Source: Chara braunii (taxonomy: Eukaryota; Streptophyta; Charophyceae; Charales; Characeae). From it: 50,284 nucleotides of DNA. The position numbers were made by a program, and so were the translations under genes. The stretch's first letter is position 1. Every line of letters starts with the position of its first letter. The stretch is taken from NCBI GenBank assembly GCA_003427395.1, contig BFEA01000089.1, forward strand, positions 2,310,520 through 2,360,803. The letters run 5' to 3'. The notes beneath the pieces are model-generated. The model ran no database searches, was not told the DNA's origin, and saw only the letters and a program-made list of their open reading frames with translations. This document shows positions 1-11,564 of the stretch, piece after piece.

Positions 1-149
1 ACATGTATGGTTTAACGCCACTCACACTCAATAGTGGCCTTTTAGTTACCTAAAAGCTCAGACTCTATCATTATCCTTGAAAAGCAAAGGATACATGGCG
101 TGTAGTCGTTGAGGGGTATCTTATATTTATTTATTTTTAGTCACACATA

Positions 150-252
150 TACTGATTGATTGATTGATTGATTGATTGATTGCGAATGGTTGATTGATTG
201 ATTTATTAAAAAATAAAAAATAAAAAAGCACGTGAAAACACGCTGGTGTCTA

Positions 253-283
<31 letters not shown>

Positions 284-500
284 GGGTGTGGGTGTGGGTG
301 TGGGTGTGGGTGCAGGGGGGGGCGGGGGGGCTTCCCCATCAATCAATCAATCAGTAACCAACCAATAATCAATCAATCAATCAGTCCGGAAAAAAAAACA
401 GTACACGCGTGTGTGTGTGGGGGGCGGGGGGGTGGAGGAGGGCGACCCGTCCCACATCAGTCTATCAATCAAGCAATCGAAGGAAAAAAAAGTGAAAGCA
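150..500. repeat. Cluster of simple repeats (TGAT, TG, GGGTGT, AATC)
   Basis: A (TGAT)n run at about 151-182 resumes at 190-203. It is followed by (TG)n at 253-274, a GGGTGT-like run to about 312, G-rich tracts, and AATC runs near 339-352 and 371-383. The TGAT and AATC runs are reverse complements (ATCA/TGAT phase) and could pair. No gene is seen in 1-800; short open frames here are only microsatellite translation. Confidence 0.9.
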
Positions 501-1126
501 AAAGTGCACGAGTGTGTGTGTATAAAAATCAGATCCCACGATAAATCCATGCCATGCACCCCACCACCACAGTGGTACACTGGGCCCTGGTCACGTCCAA
601 ACTGATGCTCTCTGCTGCCACTTTCATTCTCTGAAGCTACCTCATACTAGGCTCATAGTACATCCGCAGCTTATCATGACCAGCTTTCTTAGAGTCCCAC
701 ATAGGATGGAGGGCATGGGGGAGGCGGGAGGGCAGACTACACGCTCCCAAAAGATGCCAAGACCAGGAGGTGAACAATAGGCAGCGGGAGGGCAGACGAC
801 ATGCCAGCACATCAAACAGGCAAACCGAAAAAACCGAAGTCCCCAAAAGAAGCAAGACAAAAAAAAAAATCAATAATAAAAGTTGATGACAACAAGATTA
901 TTTCGCCGGAGTTGCACCGACTCATCAGGAGGCTGAACCCTCGACAATCTGCGGAATCCCCATATAAATGGTTTGGATCATGAACCCTTTGACCAATGTT
1001 GAAGGCAGGCTGTCCCCAAGCAAGAAATAGCAGCAGCAGCAACCCTGCGGAGCACCAGGCAACGCAGTAGAGGCAGCCCAACTGCTTATCACCAGAAACG
1101 ACCGCAAGGAACGACAAGGCAAGTGG

Positions 1127-1306
1127 ACGAGCAGCTCGGCAACCTTGCGGTGAAGTGCAAGGCAGCATCAGCAAGGCGACCAGGCTACAAGGCACGCAAG
1201 CAAGTAAAGGACACACAAAGCCAAAAGGGCAGGCGCACGAGCAGCTCGGCAACCATGTAGTGAAGCATAAGGCAACCAGACCACAAGGCAGGCGAGCAAA
1301 GGACAC
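1127..1306. repeat. Degenerate direct duplication, about 110-bp period
   Basis: The motif CGAGCAGCTCGGCAACC occurs near 1128 and again near 1238. Each copy is followed by a similar stretch (tgaag.gcaaggca, acaaggca, aaaggacac). The surrounding 1,000-1,330 is rich in AGCAAGGCA-type words. A shorter repeat, GCGGGAGGGCAGAC, occurs near 724 and 785. From 1,330 to 1,711 I see nothing recognisable. Confidence 0.6.
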
Positions 1307-1711
1307 GGGAGGCACGGCCTGCGGATGAGCAGGAAGGCAACAGAGCAGTGAGGAAGACCTATGAAGCAAGCAGCACGGGCAGCAAGGCAGCGTCAGAGCG
1401 CAGACAAGACAGACTACACATCCAACACGGAGCAAAGCAGTACATGACCTACTTACATCACGAGTTAACCCCACAAACTGTTGGTTCCCACCATCCACTG
1501 AGCCAGGGAGACACTCCGACAACCATCCATCATCACCCGTAAGCAACACAACATACCGAACCAAGAGGCCCCCCTAAGAGTACAATAGGCACTCCAAACG
1601 AGGACCCACCGACTGTTTGGCACTGCTACAGGGTGGTCAACTGGGGACATAAAAAGTACTTAGAAAAAATAGTATTGGTAGAACAAGGAAGGGGGGGAAA
1701 TATGCGAAGTG

Positions 1712-3178
1712 TCAGGAAATGGCGGGCGATCCTCGATCTGGTGGAGGGTGAGATAGCCAAGGGGACGGCGGGATAATGACCAAGGACATTGCCCAATCGC
1801 CAACATCTCGACGTAGGTGAACTGCAGAGCGGGCGGAGGGAGTGGGAGAGGGGCTTCGGGATCGCCTTTTGCTGCATTCTGCCCCTACGGCGCCGCCATC
1901 ACGCTCTTCTTCCTCTCTAGGCGGCTCATGATCCCTTGTAGGATCGTCGAGTGTGATGGCAAGCCGCTTTTCTTTCGCACGCTCTTTCTCTCGCTTCTCT
2001 GCCTCCTCATCCGCCGCCACACATTCTTCCTTTGAATGTTCAATGTAATCAGGATCACTAGATCCTAATTCGGCACTTTCCACCGCCTCGCTCTCGGAGG
2101 TGACTTCCGCTAACGATCCGACCACTACCCAAAAATCTGGATCGATTATCTCCTTTGGATCCAAGTACTTGTCAGTTGAAGGGTAGTAGCGGTTATGATC
2201 GTCGTACTCGGAGCAACGCGTCCACAACAGTTGTGACGTTAACATCCATTCCAGAGTGACGTGAGCAGGATTCCAATCGCTGCCGTAAATGACGTCTAGG
2301 GGCAGATCGTCGAGGTGTTGCGCGATGAGCACTGCCAGTTCTCCCGTAATTGGTCCAAGATGATCGATGATCGACCCCCACCACTCTGAATACGATCCCC
2401 AACAGTTCTCCTTCCACGTCCGTTCTCCACACTTGGATGATCAGCAACTTGACTTCATTGTGCTCATCCTCCTCGTCAGTTTGCTTGGACCACCAGAACC
2501 CAACCCGCAGCAAGCAAAAAATTGAGTGCCACGTAGGCCTCCAACCACTTTGCCCATCTCCCTTCTTCCAAAATTGGTACCGAGATAGCCTTCAAGTTGA
2601 CTTCGAAGGACAGTTGCGGATAGATAGGGGACTGCAAGAAGGGAGGGCAGTCCGACGACAGACCGAACGTAGCAAGTCGGTGTTGGTTCATCGAGTCGGT
2701 GCGAAGAGGACAAGCTTCGGAAGGACCACCTCTGGCTCCGTGTGGTAGCGAGATCTGATGTATATCAATATTGTGCATTTCCACAATCCAATCCCCTGGG
2801 CGCGCAAACCTCTGTCGCCACGTATTCGCCAATTCCGCGGCCCAGGCCCCAGGTCCACAGCTGATTGAACGCACTTGCGTGAATGCTTTCATTGCGAGCA
2901 GGAAAGTCTCCACTGAAGGAGAGGAACACCTAGATGTGGCTGACTCCCAGGGGAGGGAGCTATAGAAAGTCCGATGCTTCGGCCAACACCCTCCCCTTAG
3001 TCCCGTCGTGGACGAATCTGAACTCGGCCACCACCTGTATGCCAACTGTGGTGAAAAACTGCACAAATCGAAGCAGGTCTGGGCTACGCCGTGGATTATG
3101 CACTTGTCGTATCGAAAAAATGAAGCCTCGTGGCGTGAACATACGTCGGCTGATTATCTGTTCTGCCACAAAACTCAT
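1712..3178 (-). pseudogene. Extra ORF downstream of integrase, unknown function
   Basis: Same strand as pol. It begins MSFVAEQIISRRMFTPRGF at 3,178 and can be followed through at least two frame changes to 1,712, about 490 codons in total. Blocks seen are an N-terminal hydrophobic/basic region (3,178-2,960); a middle block rich in Trp and Leu (about 2,960-2,476, including RPGDWIVEMHNIDIHQISLP); a block around LLIIQVWRTDVEGELL; and a C-terminal block at 2,332-1,712. The C-terminal block has YDDHNRYYPSTDKYLDPKEI, an acidic stretch, a Glu/Lys/Arg-rich helix (EEAEKREKERAKEKR) and an RS-like basic motif (KRRSRSPSPTPS). I do not recognise the family. It occupies the position of an env-like ORF3, but no signal peptide or convincing transmembrane segment is seen, so an envelope role is not supported. 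Confidence 0.55.
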
Positions 3179-3369
3179 GGCGATGGCGGGGAAAGAGAAG
3201 GTGAGGATTCAAGAGAGGGAGAAAGAAGAGATTCAGGCTCCTCGCTGTTCCACTCAGAGGTTGGTGAGCTGGGAGATGAGGGAGGAGTGGAGATGGACAG
3301 TGGACGGAGATAGGACACGTGGTGAATGATGGGTCGGGTCGATCGGCTGCCCGAGACCTCAGGGGCAAG

Positions 3370-4700
3370 TCACACCGTATTTACTCCGTTTGGACCAAGC
3401 TCCACCACGCAGAATTGGCGAAAGAATTGTGGCACTAGCTTACCTTGACGAGCACATTTCCTTACATGCACAATGTGCCCTAATTTATACAAGGGTTGAG
3501 GCCCAGCGTTCCCGTTCCCGGCTTCGTAGCTCCGGACTTGTCGGCCTTGGGACAATTCTATCATTCCCTGTCTTTTTCAAGATAGACAAACGAGGGTCTG
3601 TTCCATCAGCTCTAAGTGTCGCTTGGACTTTTCCTTAGTCGTTGCCCTCGTAGATCTTCGACCCAACGTTGTTTCGTCATTCAGGCTTGGCAGAGCGACG
3701 CAGGCTAGGCTATTGGTCCGTAGTTGGAATGAGGACAGGTATGTGGACTTGTGAGGCATCCCCCGATGAATGGCTAGGATGTGATCTACAATGTCGGGCC
3801 AGGGCCTTGTGTCCCTAGATGCGATACTTTGTCGTAGGGCGGTTTTGATCACTCGATTTGCATTTTCTACGAGGTCGTTCGATTGAGGCATATGAGGAGC
3901 GGTGTTTCGAAGGGAGATGCCATGTACGACTAGGCTCCTCATGACCTCCCTTCTGAATTATGCTCTATAGTCCATTAGGATATCCTCGGTATCCTGATGC
4001 ATTATAAGGAAACGGTTGACATGTCGCACCATCTTCATCGTTTGTCTCGTCCTACATGGCTAGGGGTCGATCCATTTGGATAAATGATATACAAATGCGA
4101 GTAGGACTGAATACTCGCAGCTATTACGGCCAAGGGGGACCACAACGTCCGTTGTATCCATGCTAACCCTCTAGAACAACCATTCTACTATAGTTCGAAC
4201 GATAGATCTAGGCGGCTGGATCGACGCTTTGTCGGCCGAGCAGACTGGGCAGTTTTTGAAGATGAATTTAACATTGTTTTGGATATTGGACGAGTACCAC
4301 TCATTTTTATCGATGACGGACTCCGTGATTCAGATAGCGGAATGAGCGGTCGTTTCTTTGTGGGCCGTCCTTACCCGATTATATTGCAAGAAGGGGTGTG
4401 GTACGACCATTCAATGCCACTACCATCAGTCCTTCGCTTTTCTAGCCTCCCCTCGTTCCACCTATAATCCCGCGCCCGTTCATTGACCCGTCTGCGATCT
4501 TCTTTCGAATATCTCGGAGAGGGTTCCTACGACAGTCGCTATCAACACGATATTTATCCAGACTTTGGCACGTCGAAATTTTTGCGTTTTTTCCTGTCCT
4601 TCTAAGGTGGCTTCGAGGAATCGAGCCTCCGTCGAAATTTTATCGGTCCGACATAAAGGGCAAAGTCATGGCTTTTGAGGATTTTTATATTTGATGCCGG
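3370..4700 (-). pseudogene. Ty3/gypsy integrase, frameshifted
   Basis: Integrase joins element cDNA to host DNA. The zinc-binding N-terminus is suggested by a CPVCSAD motif (C-x2-C) near 4,240. It is followed by a tract resembling the family's VVPLG...V...SKW core strand near 4,150-4,070. The distal catalytic core is clear at 3,942-3,577: TAPHMPQSNDLVENANRVIK corresponds to the family HPQ.NG..E..NR block, including the catalytic Glu. The C-terminal SH3-like tail is at 3,564-3,370 (YKLGHIVHVR...KL.PQFF). Frames change between blocks. About 4,700-5,086 contains only short open pieces linking RNase H to integrase. Confidence 0.88.
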
Positions 4701-5086
4701 ACCCATGAGCCCTAGAAACACATCGACCACATTCTACCCAATCGACATATCCTTCTCCATGTGGGAGCATAGAAACATAATAGATTTGTGAGATAGCTTC
4801 GCAGAAATAACAGAATCTGTCGGGTAAAGAAAAAAAAGGAGAGGAAGCAGGGGCAAAAGGGGTCTCATCATTACCTTCCTCATGCGTCGCCATGAGTCCA
4901 CGTGTCACTTCCTTGGGGTCGGGGGAGGACCTTCACTCCTCCGTAAGCGGGACCCTTGGGAGATTCTAAATCCTTCCACGGAACGATTTCCTCACCTTTG
5001 GGCACCTTGCCTGGTCGATGCAATCTTGTCAAACCGTCGGTGTTCCTGTGTCGTTCGGTCTTCTGGTGGATGATGTCGAAGTCGTA

Positions 5087-5489
5087 TTATTGTAGCCTTA
5101 CCGCCCAACGCCCAATCATGTCTGTGTAATTGGTAAGCTTCTTGAGGGCCAGCAACGGCTCGTGATCGGTATTTAACAAAAACTTTTGTCTATATAAATA
5201 CGGATGAAAGTGATAAATTCCCCAGACCACCGCGTAGCATTCTCCCTGAGTCGCCGAGTTGTTGCGTCGCTCGTCTGACAATGTCCGAGATGCGTTTTCG
5301 ATAACATGTTCCTTGTCGTCCTTCCCCTTTTGCGCCAAGATGGCGGAGATAGCTTCGGTTGCCGATTAGTAATAAATATGAACGACTTTCCTAGATCAGG
5401 CCGAAATAAAATGAGTGCCAAGGCCGGGTCATTTTTCAATGTAGAAAAAACCTGCTCATACCCCGCGTCCCAGTGCAATGATTGCTCCT
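5087..5489 (-). pseudogene. Ty3/gypsy RNase H domain, frameshifted
   Basis: RNase H removes the RNA template during reverse transcription. The C-terminal half is open as VIENASRTLSDERRNN...ECYAVVWGIYHF..YLY....FLLNTDHEPL (5,338-5,087), which matches the family signature: ASRTL..E..y...E.E.LAVV followed by TDH..L. The preceding strand (FIFITNRQP) is where the family has T-D-A-S, so the first catalytic Asp appears changed, and a frame change separates it from the C-terminal half. Confidence 0.88.
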
Positions 5490-7014
5490 TTAGCAAAAAA
5501 TTGTCAAGGGTTGTGCAATCGCCGCGAGGTCTCGAATGAATCGGCAATAGTACGAGGCCAGTCCCAGAAAGGCCCGGACCTGTGTCAACGACATAGGCGT
5601 GGGTGCCCCCTGGGCTGCCTCGATTTTCCATGGATCCGGCCTTAGCCCGCCACGTGTCACGATGTAGGCAAGAAACGAGATTTCCGAAAGAAAAACTCGC
5701 TCTTCTCGAGGGCGATCTTGAACCCCGCGTCTCTCAGGGGCCCCAACGTCCACTCCAGGTGTTGAGCATGTTTGTGAAACTAATCGCAATATACCAAAAT
5801 GTCGTCTGTGTACACAATGACACAAAAGTTAATCATGTCTTGCGTCAACCACGTCTTGTTAACAAAATTCAAGAAGCTGACGTTCATCGCTCTCAGAAAA
5901 GTTGAGGGTGCACTGCATATCCCCATAGGACAGCAAATTCATTACCACGTTCCCTCAAACAAAACAGACTTTGTTTTTGGTATATCTTCCTCCTTAACCT
6001 GAATATGGTGGAACCCGTGGCGAATATCAAATTTACTGAAATAACTGGCACATCCAATCGCATCCAATGGATCATCAATCCGAGGCAGGGGTTACACATT
6101 CTTAATCGTGATATCGTTAAGTTTTCGGTAATCAATGCAAATGCGGATTAATTTGTTCTTTTGGGGCACTAACACTACTGGAAAGAACCACGGACCTGTG
6201 GTCTGTCCAGTCCAACCATTCTTCTCGAACTCTCTAATTTTCTCCAGCGTCGTTCTTTTTTCGGCGAGAGAGTATCGGTAGGGTTTGCAGTGTGAATGGG
6301 CGGATGATCCCCAATTTGAATCTCATGCTGAATTACTCGAGATAACCCAATATCCGTATCACTAATACTAATCGCCCCATAGTATTCCCTCAACATATCC
6401 ACGATCATCTGGTGATATCGTTTGGTACGCAATTTGGTTCATGCAAAGCGTAAAGTTGTCCGTTGATTACGACTTCTGGTTGCTTCATGTGAGTCCGTTT
6501 CGGATTTTTGGCCGGAGGGGACAAAATGAACGAGTTGTCTGACCGCCAGGAAAACACTATGGAAATCATTCGTGCGTCGGCTTCTGTGATCGTTGCGTGT
6601 TCCTCGGGGGCAATCCCATCCTTCGTGTCGTGAGGGCTTACCATTTTTTCGGCGATCTCGATCCCGATTTCGAAAAGGGGGAGGCGTTGAACCGCTCAGG
6701 GGGTTCTAAAGTTTGTGTTTCGGCACCTCGATGTAGCGTGCGCACTTGTTTTCCCGCCGTGAGTAGCAAGGGGGTAATTCTATGACATCGCAAAAAGACC
6801 TTTTGTCCAGATAGCGATGTAACAACGGACTGATCGCATCATATAAGGTTCGAGAGGGTTCCAAAGAGTCGGGCAATCTGGAAATTTGTACGACCAGTTC
6901 CCCAAGAATTAGCGTACGTGCAGACTGAACTCCTCTTGGCCTTGCGCTAGATTCTGATATCCCGAATGTCCTAGCTATTTTTTGGCGGATCGGGTAGCGC
7001 CATGTTCTGTTCAT
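5490..7014 (-). pseudogene. Ty3/gypsy reverse transcriptase, frameshifted
   Basis: RNA-dependent DNA polymerase of the element. The N-terminal part is visible as HEIQIGDHPPIHT near 6,330, the usual entry into gypsy RT. Palm motif A is seen as FSKFDIRHGFHHI, with its catalytic Asp codon at 6,026-6,028. It is followed by the KTxS..G..EF.V...Y.VHP region, and the Y-T-D-D catalytic box is intact at 5,801-5,812. The thumb/connection reads RVFLSEISFLAYIVT..G.RPDP.KIEAA...P, then VRAFLGLASYYCRFI near 5,570. These blocks fall in different frames, so at least three indels and several stops are present. 7,014-6,640 holds the protease-RT linker without a recognised domain. Confidence 0.92.
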
Positions 7015-7754
7015 TTGTTCGCACGCAGCCTTAGCCTCGTCAGAGTCCTCCTCGCTCTCAGAATCAGTATGGGGCGGGGCAGCAAACTCACTGTCGTCTC
7101 CTCGGTCTGGTGAGATTCGTCTATCACCTTGTCCGATAAAATCATTCGGATGCCTCTAGCCAAACCCACGGGAATGTCATGAGGTTTATTGGAAATCATC
7201 TGCATGGTGAGGCGCATAGGAACACTGTATGGCTTTCCTCCTGTGTTTTTAAGAACTACCATTCGTTGTTCAAAGTCTAGATTGGCCTGTAGCACATTTA
7301 GGGCGGGTAAGCCGATGAGCACATCATAAGAGGGCACATTCAAAACAATCACAACTCCCAGGGCGTGTACTCTCCTTATCCGGAAGGGGACATCTGACAT
7401 CCCTCAAGCGGCTTTGATCTTTCTTTCGTCTGCTGAAATGAGATGGTGTCCTTCGGGGACCGGGATCAGGTCTTTCTTCCTCCCAACCCGTTCGACTAGT
7501 CTAAGCGATACGGCCAGCACCGCAGCTCCTTAATCGAGGACGACGCTGTACAACATCCCCCATACTTCTACGTCGCATTCTACGGATTTGCATGAAATGG
7601 GTTTGATGCGAAAGAGATTGTCATCTTTCTGAATTACCCCAATGCGTGTAGGTGTCAAGGTCCCGTTTTTTTCTCGGGAGCCTTCCCCTTGATGGCCGCA
7701 AGCTCCGCGAGGGTCAAGCGTTTTCCATTGGCCTTGTAGTATTATAACATGCAA
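7011..7754 (-). pseudogene. Ty3/gypsy aspartic protease, inactivated
   Basis: Retropepsin-like protease that would process the gag-pol polyprotein. One frame runs from 7,754 to 7,011 with two in-frame stops. The active-site flap order is recognisable: VLD-stop-GAAV near 7,528, then the hydrophobic strand YDVLIGLPALN near 7,300, the counterpart of the conserved I/L-L-G motif that follows the catalytic loop. The residue between the catalytic Asp and Gly is replaced by a TAA stop, so the copy cannot make an active enzyme. A second stop lies at about 7,400, just before MSDVPFRI. The region 7,947-7,755 linking gag to protease is open only in short pieces. Confidence 0.8.
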
Positions 7755-7946
7755 TCACTGGCCTATTTTGAGATGAACAGGAGGTGTCCGATTGGTAGGG
7801 GGATACGTTGGTCCAGGGCTCTAACTATGTCGAGCACATCAATCTCCCCGGTAACAAAGGTCGACTCCCGACTCAATCTCATCAAGCGAAGGCCTCCACT
7901 CTGAAACTTCTCGTTCGCCAGTGGTCGGTTGAACGACTCCTATCAT

Positions 7947-9201
7947 TCACAATCCCGAGTATCCCATCATGAGGTATTGATTAAGGGGGATGAGTTCCGC
8001 AGCCTCGTCAATGGCCGTTGTTGCGGCCATCATCCCGTCCGCGTCTTCCGCCATTGTCCCGACTTGGCTGGGTCCATTTGCTATGGGTGCGGCTGCCGCA
8101 GGGGCTGTTCCTACCCGAGCCTGAGGGGGTCGGTTGGCACATTCCCACACTATGTGTCCAGATTGATGACGCGTGTAACACTTGTCTGTTCTCGTGCGAG
8201 CTGCTGTAGCGGTTCCTCCCGCAGTTTGCGCCGACCGACTCCCTATGGGAAACGCTAGGCTTCGGATAGTAATGGGGCGTATCGAGCGGATCAAGGTTTC
8301 CATTCGGGTGTTGTATTCTTGCTATTCTTTTGTACTTTCCTGTATTAAACTCACTTGGGTTCGTGTTAGTTCTAATATTGCACCGGATCCATCCCCCTTC
8401 TTTTCCCCGGGTGTGGGGCTCGTAAGGAGTGTGGTTGGCAAAGGAGCAGCGCTGGAGGTGGGGGCAGTCCTTTTGACTGCCACCTGTTCCAAGTACGTGA
8501 CGGGTCCTGAGACAAAGTCCATATTCTCAAACTTATCCTGAAGCACAACCAGTTCGACTTTAGCGCGAGTTAGCTCTTTGGAGTCGCCTTCTTTGGCGTG
8601 ATCTTCCCTTTCCAGGAAGCTAGCGATGAATTTCTTTTCCATTTCTTCAGCCTCGTTCATGATCTGTTGCATCGTGTGGGTGAATGGAGAAAACTGCTTT
8701 CGCAGCTTGGCTCTCATCTCCCGACTCCTCAAGCTATCAATTAATAAATCCCGTCATACTACCTTTTTCGTCCGGTTCCGGCTTAACAAACAACCGAAAG
8801 AATCTGCTACTGTATTCGATGATAAATTCGAGAGGCTTTTGCACCCGGTCTTTGATCATGAAGAACACTTGTTCCGAATGTATGCAGTCAAACCGATGTA
8901 AGAAATCCTTCTCAAAAGTCAGAACATGATGAACATTCACCCAGTTGTACGTGCTAAACCACTGGCAATGATGCGCATCTCCTCCCGAGCGGGCAGGGAT
9001 GTTGATCCGAGCCTCATAATCGGCGTACTGATGTGCCTGAAGGGTGGCTAACCGTGGTCCTGCCAGGTGATGTGCTGGGTCGAACAGGTACAGATCGAGG
9101 GGGGCAATTGGTGAGCGCACGCGTTTAGGGGCCGGTGTCGATTGCCCAACGATATTTGGCACAACACATTGATTAGCGTTGACTACTGGATTAACATTCA
9201 T
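7947..9201 (-). pseudogene. gag: Ty3/gypsy gag (capsid and degraded zinc knuckle), broken
   Basis: Gag forms the particle that packages element RNA. The first open piece (9,201-8,737, about 154 aa) starts MNVNPVV and contains the capsid-like stretch with F-x-R-x-F and Y/F/W-rich helices typical of retrotransposon gag. After a frame change, the second piece (8,732 to 7,947) is one frame interrupted by a single TAG near 8,322. It carries a coiled-coil-like segment (MNEAEEMEKKF) and then a CCHC-like knuckle near 8,180, reading CYTRHQSGHIVWEC. The spacing matches CX2CX4HX4C, but the second cysteine is arginine, a one-base TGC to CGC change, so the knuckle would not bind zinc normally. The start at 9,201 is the first Met after the PBS in frame with the capsid region. 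Confidence 0.85.
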
Positions 9202-9354
9202 GTTGGCCCTCTGTCGTCATGCGGATCTACTATAGTGACTGCAGGCTCCTTTGTCAGCTCGTTTTTATTTTTAGATCGTCCTCTACTTGGGCTCACCAGA
9301 TCGATCGGATATGGAGACCAATTACTTACCTAGTCCTTAGATTGACACGTGTCG

Positions 9355-9368
9355 GCGCTCCGATACCA
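9355..9368 (-). other. Primer binding site, Met-tRNA type
   Basis: The minus strand reads TGGTATCGGAGCGC, one substitution from the TGGTATCAGAGC core complementary to plant Met tRNA 3' ends that primes many plant LTR elements. It lies about 155 bases upstream of the first gag methionine, the expected position. An LTR would end just beyond it, at plus-strand coordinates above 9,368. Confidence 0.7.
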
Positions 9369-10011
9369 ACTTCACGCCCAGCGTGACTTCATGATGGAAC
9401 CCGGTATCAGTGTTCTAAGGACAAGGATGCAGGAGCTGCATCTGTTGGAAACGGGGTCGAGCGTCCCATCTAACATTTGGTACTGAGAGATCCATTATTT
9501 ACTTGCACACAAATGGCTGAAGCTTTGAAAACATATATGCAAATTCTTGGCCTTCTTTTTTGTTTTTCTTTCTTCAGTTATCAACTTCGGTGTTTTGTTA
9601 TGCCTAGTTGTTACAAAATGCATATGGAGGCTCCATTATGATAATGGTATACTGGGGTGAGGAGCAGAAGTGGGGTAGTAGCTTGGTGCCACAATTCCTA
9701 GCGCAATCACATGGTGCAGCATAACCAGCTTCCAGAATTCAAAATGAAAAGTGTAATGCCGCACAAGTTAACGCCGCACACAAAACCCTAACAACAAAGG
9801 TACATCTGAGCGCTCACTTGTGGACTTGCTAACTACCACGTGGCGCAAACCAAAATTTTGAGGGATTTCTTTTAAATGTCCTGAGTTCCATAAGCAAAAA
9901 TTGAAAGTGCAACCTAGTGTACGAACATCCTCAAAATGAGTGCAAACCCAAGGTATGCAGAAGATCGTGCTCAACAGAAATTGGCACGTCACATGGTAAC
10001 TTTTTTTTACC
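9369..10011. other. Unassigned sequence beyond the gypsy PBS
   Basis: No convincing coding region. This is where the 5' LTR would be expected, but no partner was found at the far end of the element. The stretch at about 9,442-9,475 (GGAAACGGGGTCGAGCGTCC) resembles 12,234-12,262 (GAAAACCGGGTCCAGCATCC), so both may be remnants of one repeat family. A TTTGGTACTGAGAG at 9,476, in plus orientation, is reminiscent of a second, opposite primer-binding-site-like sequence. Confidence 0.4.
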
Positions 10012-10251
10012 GTAAATCACCAGCACTTCTCCCAGCTATTTTTTCCAGATATGGCGATTACAACACCAGTACATGGGCACCTGGACCGCGGGTCTGACAC
10101 CTCAAATTCTGGAGGCGTGAAACGGAAACGGGTCCGTCGAATCGCCGACGAATTTATCAACGGTGGCCCCAGCGTTTGACGTTTCGGCCTCGTTTTCTTG
10201 TGGCGACAAGTTTCAGACTGCAAGGCTGGGGGCGTGTACTTGTGGTTTTAA
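10012..10251. mobile_element. TTAA-type inverted-repeat element, copy 1
   Basis: The left end reads GTAAATCACCAGCACTT and the right end GTACTTGTGGTTTTAA, imperfect inverted repeats of the motif TTAAACCACCAGTACTT that also bounds the elements at 36,967, 42,502 and 46,025-46,512. Just inside the left end is CCCAGCTATTTTTT, a subterminal motif shared with the 42.5-kb copy. It is about 240 bp with no coding capacity, so non-autonomous. TTAA at the right edge suggests a TTAA target. Confidence 0.65.
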
Positions 10252-10964
10252 CATACGCAAAATCGTGGGGTGAGCTGTACCAGATGGAAAAGGCTGGTGG
10301 TGCCAAGCAAATCACGTGCTCGCTGGTTTGGCAGGAGTTGGTGAAGATGCAAAATCTGCCTTGGGAAAGAGAGGCTCGGACGTATTGATGGCGGGCACAT
10401 GCAGTCAAGTCACAGTGCAAGTGTTGCACTCCACCTCCAAAGCTGTGTGTGTGTGTGTGTTGCATACTCGTGAAACACAGTCATAAGTATGGCGCAGATT
10501 CCCAGAAGCGACCAGATAATACAGAGGAAGAGTTGATACCCATGGACTGACTCTGACCTGACTCAGACTGCAATCGAACATGCTCAATCATACATCAGTG
10601 GTGTGAAAGCCCTGGCCTTGGACATAGAAGAAAGGCCAAGGTCTGAGATCATCCACGGACGAATGGAGGGAGGAGAGACGAAGGGAGGAGGAGAGGGAAG
10701 ATGACGTCAACTTAATGTTTCCAAAGATAGTATCTTGAAATGTCAGAGGTAACGAAAATCCGAAATGTCGTGAACACAGTGTCTCACAATGTCTCAGTAC
10801 ATCTTCAGAGGAAGATGAAATCAGATCCCGCGAGTAGTCCTCAACCTACAGTACCAATGTCGTTGTCTCCAATGTCATCAGAACTTGTAACCATCTTTCA
10901 TACTCGTAGTAGTCCCGTGGGAGAACCCAGGAGTAGACTTAGAATGAGAAGGTAGTAGGTAGGG

Positions 10965-10999
<35 letters not shown>

Positions 11000-11562
11000 G
11001 GAGGAAGATGAGGGAGAGAAAGCGAAGCCTTTCTCCCTGGTACCTGTCACGGTAGTTATGGCGCTGGGCCGCGGGCTGGGCCGGTGGCTGGCGCTGCTCC
11101 CACTGCGGCACTACTTCCTCTTTGCCGCGGAGCTCCTTCTCTCCTCGTTGCTCCTCGTAATGCTGCAGCGCTGCGCTAATCCTGCTAACGCTGAAAATGC
11201 TGCGTTAATCTTGAAGACTAACCTCTTGTCCGCTAACCTACCGACTGAGGCTGGTACGCAGCTGATATAGTGTTGGGTCGGCCTCAGTCCTACTGAGGTC
11301 CTTCGGGTCTGGACCGTTGATCAGGCCCAACGGTTCAGACCGATTTCGGAATCTGAAAAGTGGGCGCCAAAACTGCGCCGCCGGCTGGGCCTACCGATGA
11401 ACCGGTACCTGCCCTAAACAACTAGCCGTTGGGTCTGGTGGGGTCTAAACGAGGCCTGCCGGACCCTAAACTGAACCGACGGTTCCTAGGCCTACCTTGA
11501 CCGTCGTGACCTGGTATTACAGAACCGGGCCCTAACTGGGGGCCGTGTGGTATCAATATGCC

Positions 11563-11564
<2 letters not shown>
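10252..11564. repeat. Non-coding stretch with (TG)n and (GA)n tracts
   Basis: Contains a short (TG)n at about 10,445-10,460 and (GA)n at about 10,969-10,997. 11,170-11,260 has repeated GCTGCGCTAA/CTGCTAACGCTG words. 11,270-11,540 has several GGGTCTGG/CGGTTC and CCCTAAAC words. No open frame there resembles a known protein. Confidence 0.6.

Larger units (their letters stand above)
1712..9368 (-). mobile_element. Ty3/gypsy-type LTR retrotransposon, decayed
   Basis: Read on the minus strand the order is primer binding site (9,355-9,368), gag, aspartic protease, reverse transcriptase, RNase H, integrase, then an additional ORF. Protease-RT-RNaseH-integrase order is diagnostic of Ty3/gypsy rather than Ty1/copia, where integrase precedes RT. 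Every domain carries frameshifts or in-frame stops, so the copy is inactive. I could not find a matching pair of long terminal repeats: sequence beyond 9,368 and below 1,712 shows no obvious shared block by eye, so either the LTRs have diverged or the element is truncated. Element boundaries are therefore approximate. Confidence 0.93.

Noticed and set aside
1626-1720. 3' LTR or polypurine tract of the gypsy element
   Set aside because: The purine run is on the plus strand whereas the element's sense strand is minus, and no matching LTR block was found near 9,369.
11400-11480. Telomere-like CCCTAAA words
   Set aside because: Isolated single occurrences here and near 9,785 and 31,390; no tandem array of the plant telomere unit.
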